From positions 62,001-126,000 of the forward strand of contig NZ_FOCJ01000003.1 in NCBI RefSeq assembly GCF_900110075.1: a stretch of 64,000 nucleotides of DNA, in the 5' to 3' direction. Below, one piece after another: positions 51,937 through 59,137 of the stretch (the stretch's first letter is position 1; each line of letters starts with the position of its first letter). This DNA comes from Paenibacillus sp. OV219 (GTDB taxonomy: Bacteria > Bacillota > Bacilli > Paenibacillales > Paenibacillaceae). Under the pieces are notes generated by a model. It did no database searches. It was not told the origin of the DNA and saw only the letters and a program-made list of their open reading frames with translations. Both the position numbers and the translations under genes were made by a program.

Positions 51937-53067
51937 GTGAAGTCATTTCTCCCCAATAACATTAAGGATGAGAATCGCAAAATCATCTTCGATATTCTGC
52001 TGCAGCACCCGGAGCTAGCTAAGGTCGAAATTACGGAGAAAACCGCGATGAGCTTCGTAACGGTCAGCAAGATCGTCAGCTTCTTCGAGCAAATCGGCCT
52101 GCTGATCGCTACAGGCGAGAGTCGTGAAGGATCCGGCGGACTTGGCAGGAAACGTACCGTCTATCGCTTCAATGCGAACAGCTACGTCACCATCGGCATT
52201 CAAACGATCGGCAAGAGGACGACGGCGTTGCTCGTTAATCTATACGGCCAGATCATTGATATGCAGGCAATCGACACGCCGATTCATTTTTTTAGTGAAC
52301 AGTTTGAAAGCGTGTTTGAGGACATCGTGGCACGGATGCGGAGCAAAGCAAAGGCAATGGGTAGTGTCATTCTCGGCATAGGGATTGGCGTCGATGGCGC
52401 GATCAATATTCGCAAGCGCACGATTCGGATTATGACCCATGACAACCTCGAAGAGGATTACGCTTACGAGCCTCTTATGGCGAGATTGAAGGAGCGGGTA
52501 CAGCTGCCGATCTTGCTGGAAAATGACGTGAACGCCTCGATTATCGCGGAGTTACGCCAGTTGGAGAGCACCGAAGAGGCGCCGAACGACCTTATTCTCA
52601 TCTCTGCGGGTGACGGTGTCGGAGCGGGTATCATCCTGAATAAGGAGCTTCACCGTGGGTTCAATGCAAGCGCAGGCGAGCTTGAGTATATGTGCTTCGA
52701 CCCGGAGTATCGGAAGAAGAAGTCCTCGGTCGGCTGGCTCGAGAGCAAGCTCGGGCTTGAGACGCTGCTTCGCACGTATGACTTAACGATGGAACAGGAG
52801 CGGGAAGCTTGCGCGGATTACGTCTCCCGCCATCTCGCCCTTGTTATTGCCAACATGATCAGCATCTTGGACATTGATCGGATCATCATCAGCGGCAAGA
52901 CGGCTGCGCTGTTCCCCGAGCTTGTGCGAAGCAGAACAGCAGCATACGTACAGCAGTATACCGAATGGACGCCGACGATTACGGTGAGCGATGCCGCGCA
53001 TCAGGCGGCAGTTGGCGCAGCGAGCTTGATCCTGCAGCAGGAAATGATTCAGGTGTTATCAACTTAA
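51937..53067 (+). CDS. ROK-family transcriptional regulator (XylR/NagC type)
   Basis: A 376-residue protein. The N-terminal winged helix (residues 10-65) contains EITEKTAMSFVTVSKIVSFF and a wing with GSGGLGRKRTVYRF. The ROK domain carries GIGIGVDGAIN and LLENDVNASIIAEL, with the Asp of the sugar site. The usual ROK zinc motif with a CxCG..GC pattern is absent; instead there is a Cys-Phe-Asp stretch (ELEYMCFDPEY). The GTG start follows AAAGGAGGGG. It heads the amino-sugar cluster and probably senses its substrate. Confidence 0.88.
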   Translation: MKSFLPNNIKDENRKIIFDILLQHPELAKVEITEKTAMSFVTVSKIVSFFEQIGLLIATGESREGSGGLGRKRTVYRFNANSYVTIGIQTIGKRTTALLVNLYGQIIDMQAIDTPIHFFSEQFESVFEDIVARMRSKAKAMGSVILGIGIGVDGAINIRKRTIRIMTHDNLEEDYAYEPLMARLKERVQLPILLENDVNASIIAELRQLESTEEAPNDLILISAGDGVGAGIILNKELHRGFNASAGELEYMCFDPEYRKKKSSVGWLESKLGLETLLRTYDLTMEQEREACADYVSRHLALVIANMISILDIDRIIISGKTAALFPELVRSRTAAYVQQYTEWTPTITVSDAAHQAAVGAASLILQQEMIQVLST

Positions 53068-53085
53068 GAGAGGAGTGTGAGGTGC

Positions 53086-53823
53086 ATGATTCGTATTTTT
53101 GACAGTGAAGAAGAGGTAGCTCGGGAAATCGCTCGGGAAATGCAGCAGCGATTGGCGGAAGACGAGCAGTCTGTATTCTGCCTGGCTTCCGGAAGTACGC
53201 CGCAGAAGAGCTACGCGCATTTCGCCAGTAGCATCGGCGGCAATGACGGCAGCTTGAAGAATCTCCGCATCGTCAGTCTCGACGAGTGGGTTGGTATTGA
53301 GCGCAGCTCAGAGGGCAGCTGCTATCAGATGCTGAACCAAGACTTGTTCTCGCTGATTCCGCTTGAGAGCGATCAGATTGAGTTCTTCGACGGAACAGCG
53401 GCAGATTTGGTGCAGGAATGCTCGCGAATTGACCAGTACATCGAACAGTATCCGATGACGTTCAGCTTGATGGGCGTGGGCATGAACGGGCATATCGGGC
53501 TTAATGAGCCAGGAAGTGCTGTGCTGGAGTACAGCAGCGTAATCGACCTGTCGGCAACGACGAAGGAAGTGGCGCAGAAATATTTTCACGAGCGGACGGT
53601 GCTCTCGGAGGGGATTACACTTGGCCTTGGACAAGTGATCCGCAGCCAAAGGGTCATTACGGTGATTACCGGCGAGCGCAAAGCCGAGATCGTTCGGGAG
53701 ATCTTCTGTAATCCAGATGCGAAGCTACCAGCCCAGGCGCTGCTTGGCTACGATCATATTGATTTCTACTTGGATGCGAAGGCAGCGAAGTATCTTGACA
53801 TCAGTGGGGAGCAAGCAGGATGA
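53086..53823 (+). CDS. nagB: Glucosamine-6-phosphate deaminase/isomerase
   Basis: A 245-residue enzyme that turns glucosamine-6-phosphate into fructose-6-phosphate and ammonia. The phosphate loop is CLASGSTPQKSYAHF near residue 38, the catalytic-type segment SLDEWVGI near 70, and GVGMNGHIGLNEPGS near 130 carries the active-site His and Glu. The position before Gly-His in that segment is Asn. The ATG at 53086 is nine bases inside the longest frame. Its end overlaps the ROK kinase gene (ATGA). No nagA gene is present here. Confidence 0.9.
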   Translation: MIRIFDSEEEVAREIAREMQQRLAEDEQSVFCLASGSTPQKSYAHFASSIGGNDGSLKNLRIVSLDEWVGIERSSEGSCYQMLNQDLFSLIPLESDQIEFFDGTAADLVQECSRIDQYIEQYPMTFSLMGVGMNGHIGLNEPGSAVLEYSSVIDLSATTKEVAQKYFHERTVLSEGITLGLGQVIRSQRVITVITGERKAEIVREIFCNPDAKLPAQALLGYDHIDFYLDAKAAKYLDISGEQAG

Positions 53824-54725
53824 GCGGGTATGTCATCGGGGTAGACATCGGAGGCACGAACATCCGGGTCGGATTGGTGAACGAGCAGCTAGAGCTGATT
53901 CGTAAGGAAACCGTCCTGACCAGCAGCTTCGGCAGCGCGGAGGAGTTGTTCGCCGGCGTGCGGCGGTTGGTCGATATCGTCGATAGCGAACGCAAAGCGC
54001 GCTTAATCGGCATGGCTGTTCCCGTACCTTGGCACGAAGGGACCGATTCCATCGTCGATGCCGGCAATGTTCCTTGCTTGGAGGGCGTTCCGGTAGATGA
54101 GGTAAGGTCGTATTTTCCAGAGCATGAGCTGTATTTGGACAACGATGTGAACGTGATTGCCCTCTTGGAGGGGGAGCGGGGAGCTTCGCAAGGGAGCGTA
54201 CTCTCCATGTATATTACGGTGAGCACGGGCATTGGCAGCGGCATTGTCGTGCGGGGCGAGGTCCTTCATGGCGCCAACGGCTACGCGGGGGAGATCGGCA
54301 GCATGATTGTCTCGGATCGGGACAACGGACATGATTCCTTGTATGCAGGCACGTTGGAGTCACTTTGCAGCGGCACCGCCTTGGAGATCGAGAGCAAAAA
54401 GCTGTACGGCGGCGATGCCACGGCGAAGACGTTGTTTGATAGATATGTGAGCAAGGACAAGCAAGCAGAGGAAGTTATCTCGCAGTGGGTGGAGTACTTC
54501 TCCAGAGGGATTGCCTCTCTCATGCAGACGCTTGATCCGGGTATGTTCGTTATCGGTGGCTCGGTGATCGAGCACAATCCGTGGCTGATTGAACGGGTTG
54601 TGGAGAGCACGAAGGGCAAGGTGTTTGAGAACCTGCGCGGCCGGATTCGTATTGCAGCACCTGTATTTGGTTCTGATGCCGGCGTCATTGGCGCTGCGTA
54701 TACCGCATGGAAACGATCAAGATAA
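53820..54725 (+). CDS. ROK-family sugar kinase
   Basis: A 301-residue kinase. The ATP-binding N-terminus is VIGVDIGGTNIRVGLV. The catalytic Asp lies in ELYLDNDVNVIALLEGE near residue 105, and the second phosphate motif is VSTGIGSGIVVRGE. The zinc motif of glucokinases (CxCGxxGCxE) is replaced by TLESLCSGTALE, so it is not a typical GlcK. Lying between nagB and a GH4 gene and coupled to nagB, it probably phosphorylates glucosamine or a related hexose released by the GH4 enzyme. Confidence 0.85.
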   Translation: MSGYVIGVDIGGTNIRVGLVNEQLELIRKETVLTSSFGSAEELFAGVRRLVDIVDSERKARLIGMAVPVPWHEGTDSIVDAGNVPCLEGVPVDEVRSYFPEHELYLDNDVNVIALLEGERGASQGSVLSMYITVSTGIGSGIVVRGEVLHGANGYAGEIGSMIVSDRDNGHDSLYAGTLESLCSGTALEIESKKLYGGDATAKTLFDRYVSKDKQAEEVISQWVEYFSRGIASLMQTLDPGMFVIGGSVIEHNPWLIERVVESTKGKVFENLRGRIRIAAPVFGSDAGVIGAAYTAWKRSR

Positions 54726-54743
54726 AAGGAGATGGATCATTTT

Positions 54744-56132
54744 ATGAAAAAGCAAATGAAAGTCGCACTTATCGGAGCAGGCAGCGTCTCGTTCGCTCTC
54801 GGCGCATTGAATGATATCGTATTGTCGGAACGTCTCAAGACGGGTGTAGATCTCGATATTGCACTGATGGACATTAGCGCGGACAACGTAGCCCGCACTT
54901 ATAAATATGCAAGAGAAATGTTCGATTCCTTCGAGCATCCGGCGAAAATTTGGCACACAACGAATTTAGAAGAAGCGCTGACGAATGCGGATTTCGCAAT
55001 TGTGGCGATTGAAGTGAACCGTTACCACTACTGGTCGCAGGACTTCCACGTTCCGCGCCGTTACGGCAGCAAGCAAATTTACGGTGAGAACGGCGGACCG
55101 GGCTCGATGTTCCATACGCTCCGCAACCTCGGCCCAATGCTCGAAATCGCTCGCATGATGGAGAAGGTTTGCCCGAACGCTTGGTTCCTCAACTATACGA
55201 ATCCTGAGGCTAAGCTGGTTGAAGCGATCTCGAAGCTTACGACGATCAAGATTGTCGGTCTGTGCCATGGTCTTGACATGGGTGTTGATCAAGTTAGCCA
55301 GTTCCTCGAAATGAAGAAAGAGGAGATCGGCTTCGAGGCAGGCGGCTTGAACCACTTCGGCTTCTTCACGAAAATTTGGGACAAGGCGACAGGCAAAGAC
55401 CTGTACCCATTGTTCGATGAAAAAGAGCGCAAAGCAAACCGTCTTGCGGAATGGGATCATATCGGGCTGTCTCGCACGATGTACCAAATTTATGGTATGT
55501 ATCCGTACCCAGGCACGAACCACTGCGGCGAGTATGTGTCGTACGCGTCTGACTTCTACGCGGGCTTGTCGCTGCAATATCGTTACGATCCGATGCGCGA
55601 GCAGCTGTGGAAGGAAGGCTCCAGGACGCCTGAGTTCGTATACTGCGCAGGCGGACACAGCCTCGATAAAGGCTTGTTTGAGCAAGTGAATACGCAAGAG
55701 TTGTGGGCTGAGGAAGCGTATAAGTTCAGCAAGGAGAAGGTATGTCCGAGCCAGGAGTATGCGATTCCGATTATCGAGGCGATCTTCTTCGACGATGAGC
55801 TCGAGATCAATTCCGCGAACCTGCCGAATAAAGGCGCAATCAAGGGCCTTCCAGACGATATGGTCGTGGAAACGCAAGCGATCGTTAATGGCCAAGGCAT
55901 CGAGCTGAAGCCGATGAGCATTGAGCTGCCGACAGCAGTAATCGGCACGATTCACATTCAAGGCATGATTCACAAGCTGCTGCTGGAAGCGTACTTGGAG
56001 AAGTCCAAGACGAAGCTGCTTCAAGCGATCCTGCTCGATCCGCAAGCGCCAACGTACTATCAGGCGTGCGCAATGATCGATGAGATGTGCGAGCTGCAGA
56101 AGGAGATTCTGCCGGAGCTGGCTTGGAGATAA
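54744..56132 (+). CDS. Glycoside hydrolase family 4 enzyme
   Basis: A 462-residue NAD+- and metal-dependent glycosidase. The Rossmann motif is VALIGAGSVSFALGAL. A NYTNPEAKLVEAI segment near 150 and the metal-site LCHGLDMG near 177 (Cys, His) follow. The CHG form is seen in GH4 alpha-glucosidases and alpha-galacturonidases, while phospho-glycosidases usually carry other residues there. It therefore probably acts on a non-phosphorylated sugar. AAGGAG is 11-12 bases before ATG 54744 and almost touches ATG 54732. A terminator follows. Confidence 0.87.
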   Translation: MKKQMKVALIGAGSVSFALGALNDIVLSERLKTGVDLDIALMDISADNVARTYKYAREMFDSFEHPAKIWHTTNLEEALTNADFAIVAIEVNRYHYWSQDFHVPRRYGSKQIYGENGGPGSMFHTLRNLGPMLEIARMMEKVCPNAWFLNYTNPEAKLVEAISKLTTIKIVGLCHGLDMGVDQVSQFLEMKKEEIGFEAGGLNHFGFFTKIWDKATGKDLYPLFDEKERKANRLAEWDHIGLSRTMYQIYGMYPYPGTNHCGEYVSYASDFYAGLSLQYRYDPMREQLWKEGSRTPEFVYCAGGHSLDKGLFEQVNTQELWAEEAYKFSKEKVCPSQEYAIPIIEAIFFDDELEINSANLPNKGAIKGLPDDMVVETQAIVNGQGIELKPMSIELPTAVIGTIHIQGMIHKLLLEAYLEKSKTKLLQAILLDPQAPTYYQACAMIDEMCELQKEILPELAWR

Positions 56133-56174
56133 AGGTTGGCTTGAGGAAGAGGTCAGGAAGTAAGGCAGGAAGGC

Positions 56175-56202
56175 AAAAGGCACCCGGTGGGGTGCCTTTT
56201 GT
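56175..56202 (+). terminator. Intrinsic terminator
   Basis: AAAAGGCACC pairs with GGTGCCTTTT around a 6-base loop. It closes the nagB/ROK/GH4 operon. Confidence 0.85.
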
Positions 56203-56244
56203 TGTGTGGTGGATGGGAGCGGGGGGCCACTTCGTGCGAGTATA

Positions 56245-56749
56245 GTCCACTAACCCGGCTACATTCGCTTGATTCGTCGGATTACTGTCCAAGAGGTCCA
56301 CTAGCCTGGCTACATTCGCTCGATTCACCGGATTTCCGCTAAAGAGGTCCACTAGCCCGGCTATATTGGCTCGATTCGCCGGACTTCTGTCAAAGAGGTC
56401 CACTAGCCCAGCTACATTCGCTTGATTCGTCGGGTTTCGGTCAAAGAGGTCCACTAGCCCGGCTACATTCGCTCGATTCGTCGGGTTTCGGTCAAAGAGG
56501 TCCACTAGCCCGGCTACATTCGCTCGATTCGCCGGATTTCGGTCAAAGAGGCCCAAGAGACCAGCTACATTGGCTTGATTCACGGATTTCGGTCAAAGAG
56601 GTCCAAGAGACCAGCTACATTGGCTCGAATCGTCGGATTTCCGTCAAAGAGGTCCAAGAGACCAGCTACATTGGCTCGATTCGTCGAATTTCCACTAAAG
56701 AGGTCCACTAGCCCAGCTACATTGGCTCGAATCGTCGGATTTCCGTCAA
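56245..56749. repeat. 51-bp minisatellite, about ten units
   Basis: Units carry CTACATTCGCTCGATTCG or a CTACATTGGC variant, then AAAGAGGTCCACTAGCC. The period is 51 bp; the unit near 56581 lacks one base. Because 51 is a multiple of three, frames stay open on the minus strand, with a 17-residue period (ANVAGLVDLFDRNPTNR), but the one-base loss breaks them. Degenerate units fade out between 56750 and about 57000. No gene is supported between 56133 and 57035. Confidence 0.88.
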
Positions 56750-57035
56750 TGTAGAGCCTTAGAGTACTCTCTTCAGCTCGATCTGCCGCTTTTCCATCAA
56801 TGTTGATCCCAAGCAAGAGGAGTACCAGCTACCCTACATTAACGTAAACCGATGGAATTTCGCATGAGAGGGATACTCAGTACACTACATTGGTGAAATT
56901 CGATTAAAATTCGCTCAAGAAGGGTACTGGCTACTCCTCATAGGCTGAATTCGTCAGAAGAGCCATAACCATAAGAATGGTACCAGCTCAGCTACCCGCA
57001 TCGTGGAAACTCAGCAGCGGGCCGTAGCCGATGAG

Positions 57036-57947
57036 CTAGGTAATCCGCCGAAGCTTCTCCGGATTGCTCACCATATAGATCGCCCCAATAGCGCCAAGCC
57101 CCGCATCGGGCTCGAAAATAATCGCGAACGGAGGTCGGCCCTCGCGAAGCAGGAGTAAGCCGCACTGTCCGCTGATCGTAACCTCGCGGAATTCCCCAAC
57201 GAGTGAGCCTTTGCCAGCGATGCCTGTGAGGAAGGCGGCGATCCGGTGCCGGCCCTCGATCGGATTGATCGCTGAGCGGACAACGCCTCCGCCGTCAGTG
57301 AGCATGACAGCGTCTTCGGTGAGCAGATGTATGAAGCTATCGAGCTTGCCGGTGTCGATCGCCTGCGTGAACGATTGGACGAACCGCTTGATGGAGGCGT
57401 CCAGCGGGGTGTCGCCCACTGCCGCCGGACGATGGCCGATCTTGGCGGCTGCGCGGCTGTAGATTTTGCGGCAGGCGGCTTCGGTCTTATCCAGCATGGC
57501 GGCGATGTCGGTGTAATCGTAGCCGAATGATTCACGCAGCACGAACACCGCTCGTTCCGGCGGCGTGCATGTCTGCAGCAGGACGAGCATGGCGTAGCCG
57601 AGCTGCTCGTCACGAACGAGCCGATCGAGCGGCGCCTCGCCAGCATTCAGCTCAATAATCGGCTCCGGCAGCCATTGCCCAGGGTAGCTCTCTCGCTTGC
57701 GCGGCGCGGCCTTCATCATATTGAGCGCACGATTTGTGACCAGCTTCACGAGATAGGCTTTCGGATGCTGCACCACAGTGCCGTTATCCCGCTTGCTGAC
57801 GGAGACAAACGCATCCTGCACCGCATCTTCTGCCTCGCTCATTGAGCCGAGCATCCGGTATGCCACCGATGTGAGCAGGGGCTTGTAGTCGCGATAAAGC
57901 TGTTCGATCTGAGCAGGCTGAGCCAGAGGCGTCGCATCATTCATCAT
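57036..57947 (-). CDS. ECF41-type RNA polymerase sigma factor
   Basis: A 303-residue sigma factor. Region 2 contains LLTSVAYRMLGSMSEAEDAV and region 4 contains LLQTCTPPERAVFVLRESFG and YDYTDIAAMLDKTEAACRKI. Between them is the conserved WLPEPI linker of ECF41. The C-terminal SnoaL-like domain has VMLTDGGGVVRSAINPIEGR, matching the DGGGR motif that controls activity in place of an anti-sigma factor. GGAAGGAG lies just before the GTG/ATG/ATG start cluster; ATG 57947 is chosen. The gene upstream encodes a carboxymuconolactone decarboxylase-like protein, the usual ECF41 partner. Confidence 0.92.
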   Translation of the reverse strand: MMNDATPLAQPAQIEQLYRDYKPLLTSVAYRMLGSMSEAEDAVQDAFVSVSKRDNGTVVQHPKAYLVKLVTNRALNMMKAAPRKRESYPGQWLPEPIIELNAGEAPLDRLVRDEQLGYAMLVLLQTCTPPERAVFVLRESFGYDYTDIAAMLDKTEAACRKIYSRAAAKIGHRPAAVGDTPLDASIKRFVQSFTQAIDTGKLDSFIHLLTEDAVMLTDGGGVVRSAINPIEGRHRIAAFLTGIAGKGSLVGEFREVTISGQCGLLLLREGRPPFAIIFEPDAGLGAIGAIYMVSNPEKLRRIT

Positions 57948-58012
57948 CACGGCGGCTCCTTCCTTTCGCAGGTTTCTAACCTTATTGACTACCATTCTAT
58001 CTATGCACGAGC

Positions 58013-58045
58013 AATAAAGCCACCCGAGCACCGGGTGGCTTTATT
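58013..58045. terminator. Terminator-like hairpin between ECF41 and its partner gene
   Basis: AAAGCCACCCG pairs with CGGGTGGCTTT around a 5-base loop, with short T-rich ends on both strands. The partner gene and sigma gene may therefore be separate transcripts. Confidence 0.65.
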
Positions 58046-58060
58046 TTATTCTGAAATAGA

Positions 58061-58510
58061 TTAAACTTCGTAGCAGCCTGGGAACATGCCTGTCGTAATC
58101 GCCATGCGGTTCCAACAGTTGATCGCGTTGATCGCCATCACGAGTGCAACGACCTCGCTCTCGTTGAAGTGCTTCCGAACTTCGTCGAACAGCTCCTGCG
58201 GCACGCCTTGAGCGGAAATAACGGTGACCGCTTCAGTCAGTGCGAGTGCCGCACGCTCTTGCTCCGTGAAGAACGGTGTTTCCCGCCAAACGGAGATCAG
58301 GGCGAGACGCTGCTCGGATTCGCCCATCTTGCGCGTATCCGTCACATGCATGTCGAGGCAGAAGGAGCAGCCGTTAATTTGGGAAGCTCTAATCTTGATA
58401 AGCTCATACAGGAGCGGGTCAAGCCCCATTTTCTTCGACGCTTCTTCTAGGCTCAGCATGGCTTGAAAGCCGGCGCGGTTTGCATTCATATGGTTCATTC
58501 TTAATTTCAC
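58061..58510 (-). CDS. Carboxymuconolactone decarboxylase/AhpD-like protein
   Basis: A 149-residue all-helical protein. The AhpD-type redox motif CSFCLDMHVTDTRK near residue 48 has the Cys-x-x-Cys and nearby His. The last third, ALVMAINAINCWNRMAI, completes the fold. Family members act as alkylhydroperoxidases or peroxidase-like proteins. It starts at GTG 58510 with GGAGGG eight bases before. As part of an ECF41 pair it is the probable regulon target, matching reports of CMD proteins beside ECF41 genes. Confidence 0.9.
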   Translation of the reverse strand: MKLRMNHMNANRAGFQAMLSLEEASKKMGLDPLLYELIKIRASQINGCSFCLDMHVTDTRKMGESEQRLALISVWRETPFFTEQERAALALTEAVTVISAQGVPQELFDEVRKHFNESEVVALVMAINAINCWNRMAITTGMFPGCYEV

Positions 58511-58620
58511 TCGATATCCCTCCATGGACGATTGTAGTTGTTGACCCTTCGTTTCGTTTTTCGTTATCTAAGACAATGGAGGCGCCGGTTTTGTGACAGT
58601 TATAGCGTAATTTATTTAAA

Positions 58621-58682
58621 TTGACAGGAGCGCATACAATTGTATACATTAGTTACATAAGTGATTGTATACAAATGTATGC
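58621..58682 (+). promoter_or_regulatory. Promoter with paired inverted operators
   Basis: The -35 TTGACA is at 58621-58626. GCATACAATTGTATACAT (58632-58649) and ATTGTATACAAATGTATGC (58664-58682) are inverted copies of one another, and each holds its own palindrome (ACAATTGT; TTGTATACAA). The first covers the -10 region (TATACA/TACATT). TGTATACA-type boxes are typical of GntR (YtrA) or PadR regulators, but no such gene is next to it. Confidence 0.75.
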
Positions 58683-58705
58683 ACACATGAAAGGACGTGA
58701 ACCTT

Positions 58706-59134
58706 ATGAGACACGGACACGAACACGGACCAGGACCAGGACCAGGACCAGGACATGGTCATGGAGAACACGGTCATGGGCGTGGCAAGCATCACCACCA
58801 TCATCATGGCGCACAAACCTTCCGCAGAGGACGGGCGCTGGAATTTCTTCAGCGGCTCACTGTGAAACGCGCAACCTTGCTGCGACAGCTTGATACGCCG
58901 GAGTTTCAGGACATCAGACCAACGGTGCTTGGCGAGCTGAAAGCAGTCGAAGCCATCATTGATGAATACACACAGCATTTCGACATTCACCAGCTCGAAT
59001 CGGACGCAGCCGGAGCCGCGGCCTCAGATCCATCCCCAGATTCAGGAGTAGCTCCGGATCAAGCTCCAAATTCAAATTCAGGCACCGTCGATGCAGATGC
59101 AGCCACAGATACGGGCAATGAAGGAGACAGCTAA
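58706..59134 (+). CDS. His-rich protein heading the ABC exporter operon
   Basis: A 142-residue protein not assigned to a family. Residues 1-36 alternate Gly-Pro and Gly-His and end in a six-His run, a probable metal-binding tail; the coding DNA there is a tandem ccagga-type repeat. The middle (about 40-95) is helical: RRGRALEFLQRLTVKRATLL, then a TVLGELKAVEAIIDEYTQHF helix. The last 40 residues are Ala/Asp/Ser-rich and acidic. The gene ends three bases before the first ABC gene. A sensor, adaptor or metal-delivery role is possible; none is shown. Confidence 0.7.
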   Translation: MRHGHEHGPGPGPGPGHGHGEHGHGRGKHHHHHHGAQTFRRGRALEFLQRLTVKRATLLRQLDTPEFQDIRPTVLGELKAVEAIIDEYTQHFDIHQLESDAAGAAASDPSPDSGVAPDQAPNSNSGTVDADAATDTGNEGDS

Positions 59135-59137
59135 CGC

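Noticed and set aside
54966-56183. Minus-strand frame of 405 codons
   Set aside because: It is antisense to the GH4 gene, with a composition rich in Arg, Leu and His as expected of a shadow frame.
55885-56816. Two minus-strand frames with 17-residue repeats as protein-coding genes
   Set aside because: They owe their length to the 51-bp repeat period, are broken by a one-base loss near 56581, and the longer one runs antisense into the GH4 gene with no domain there.
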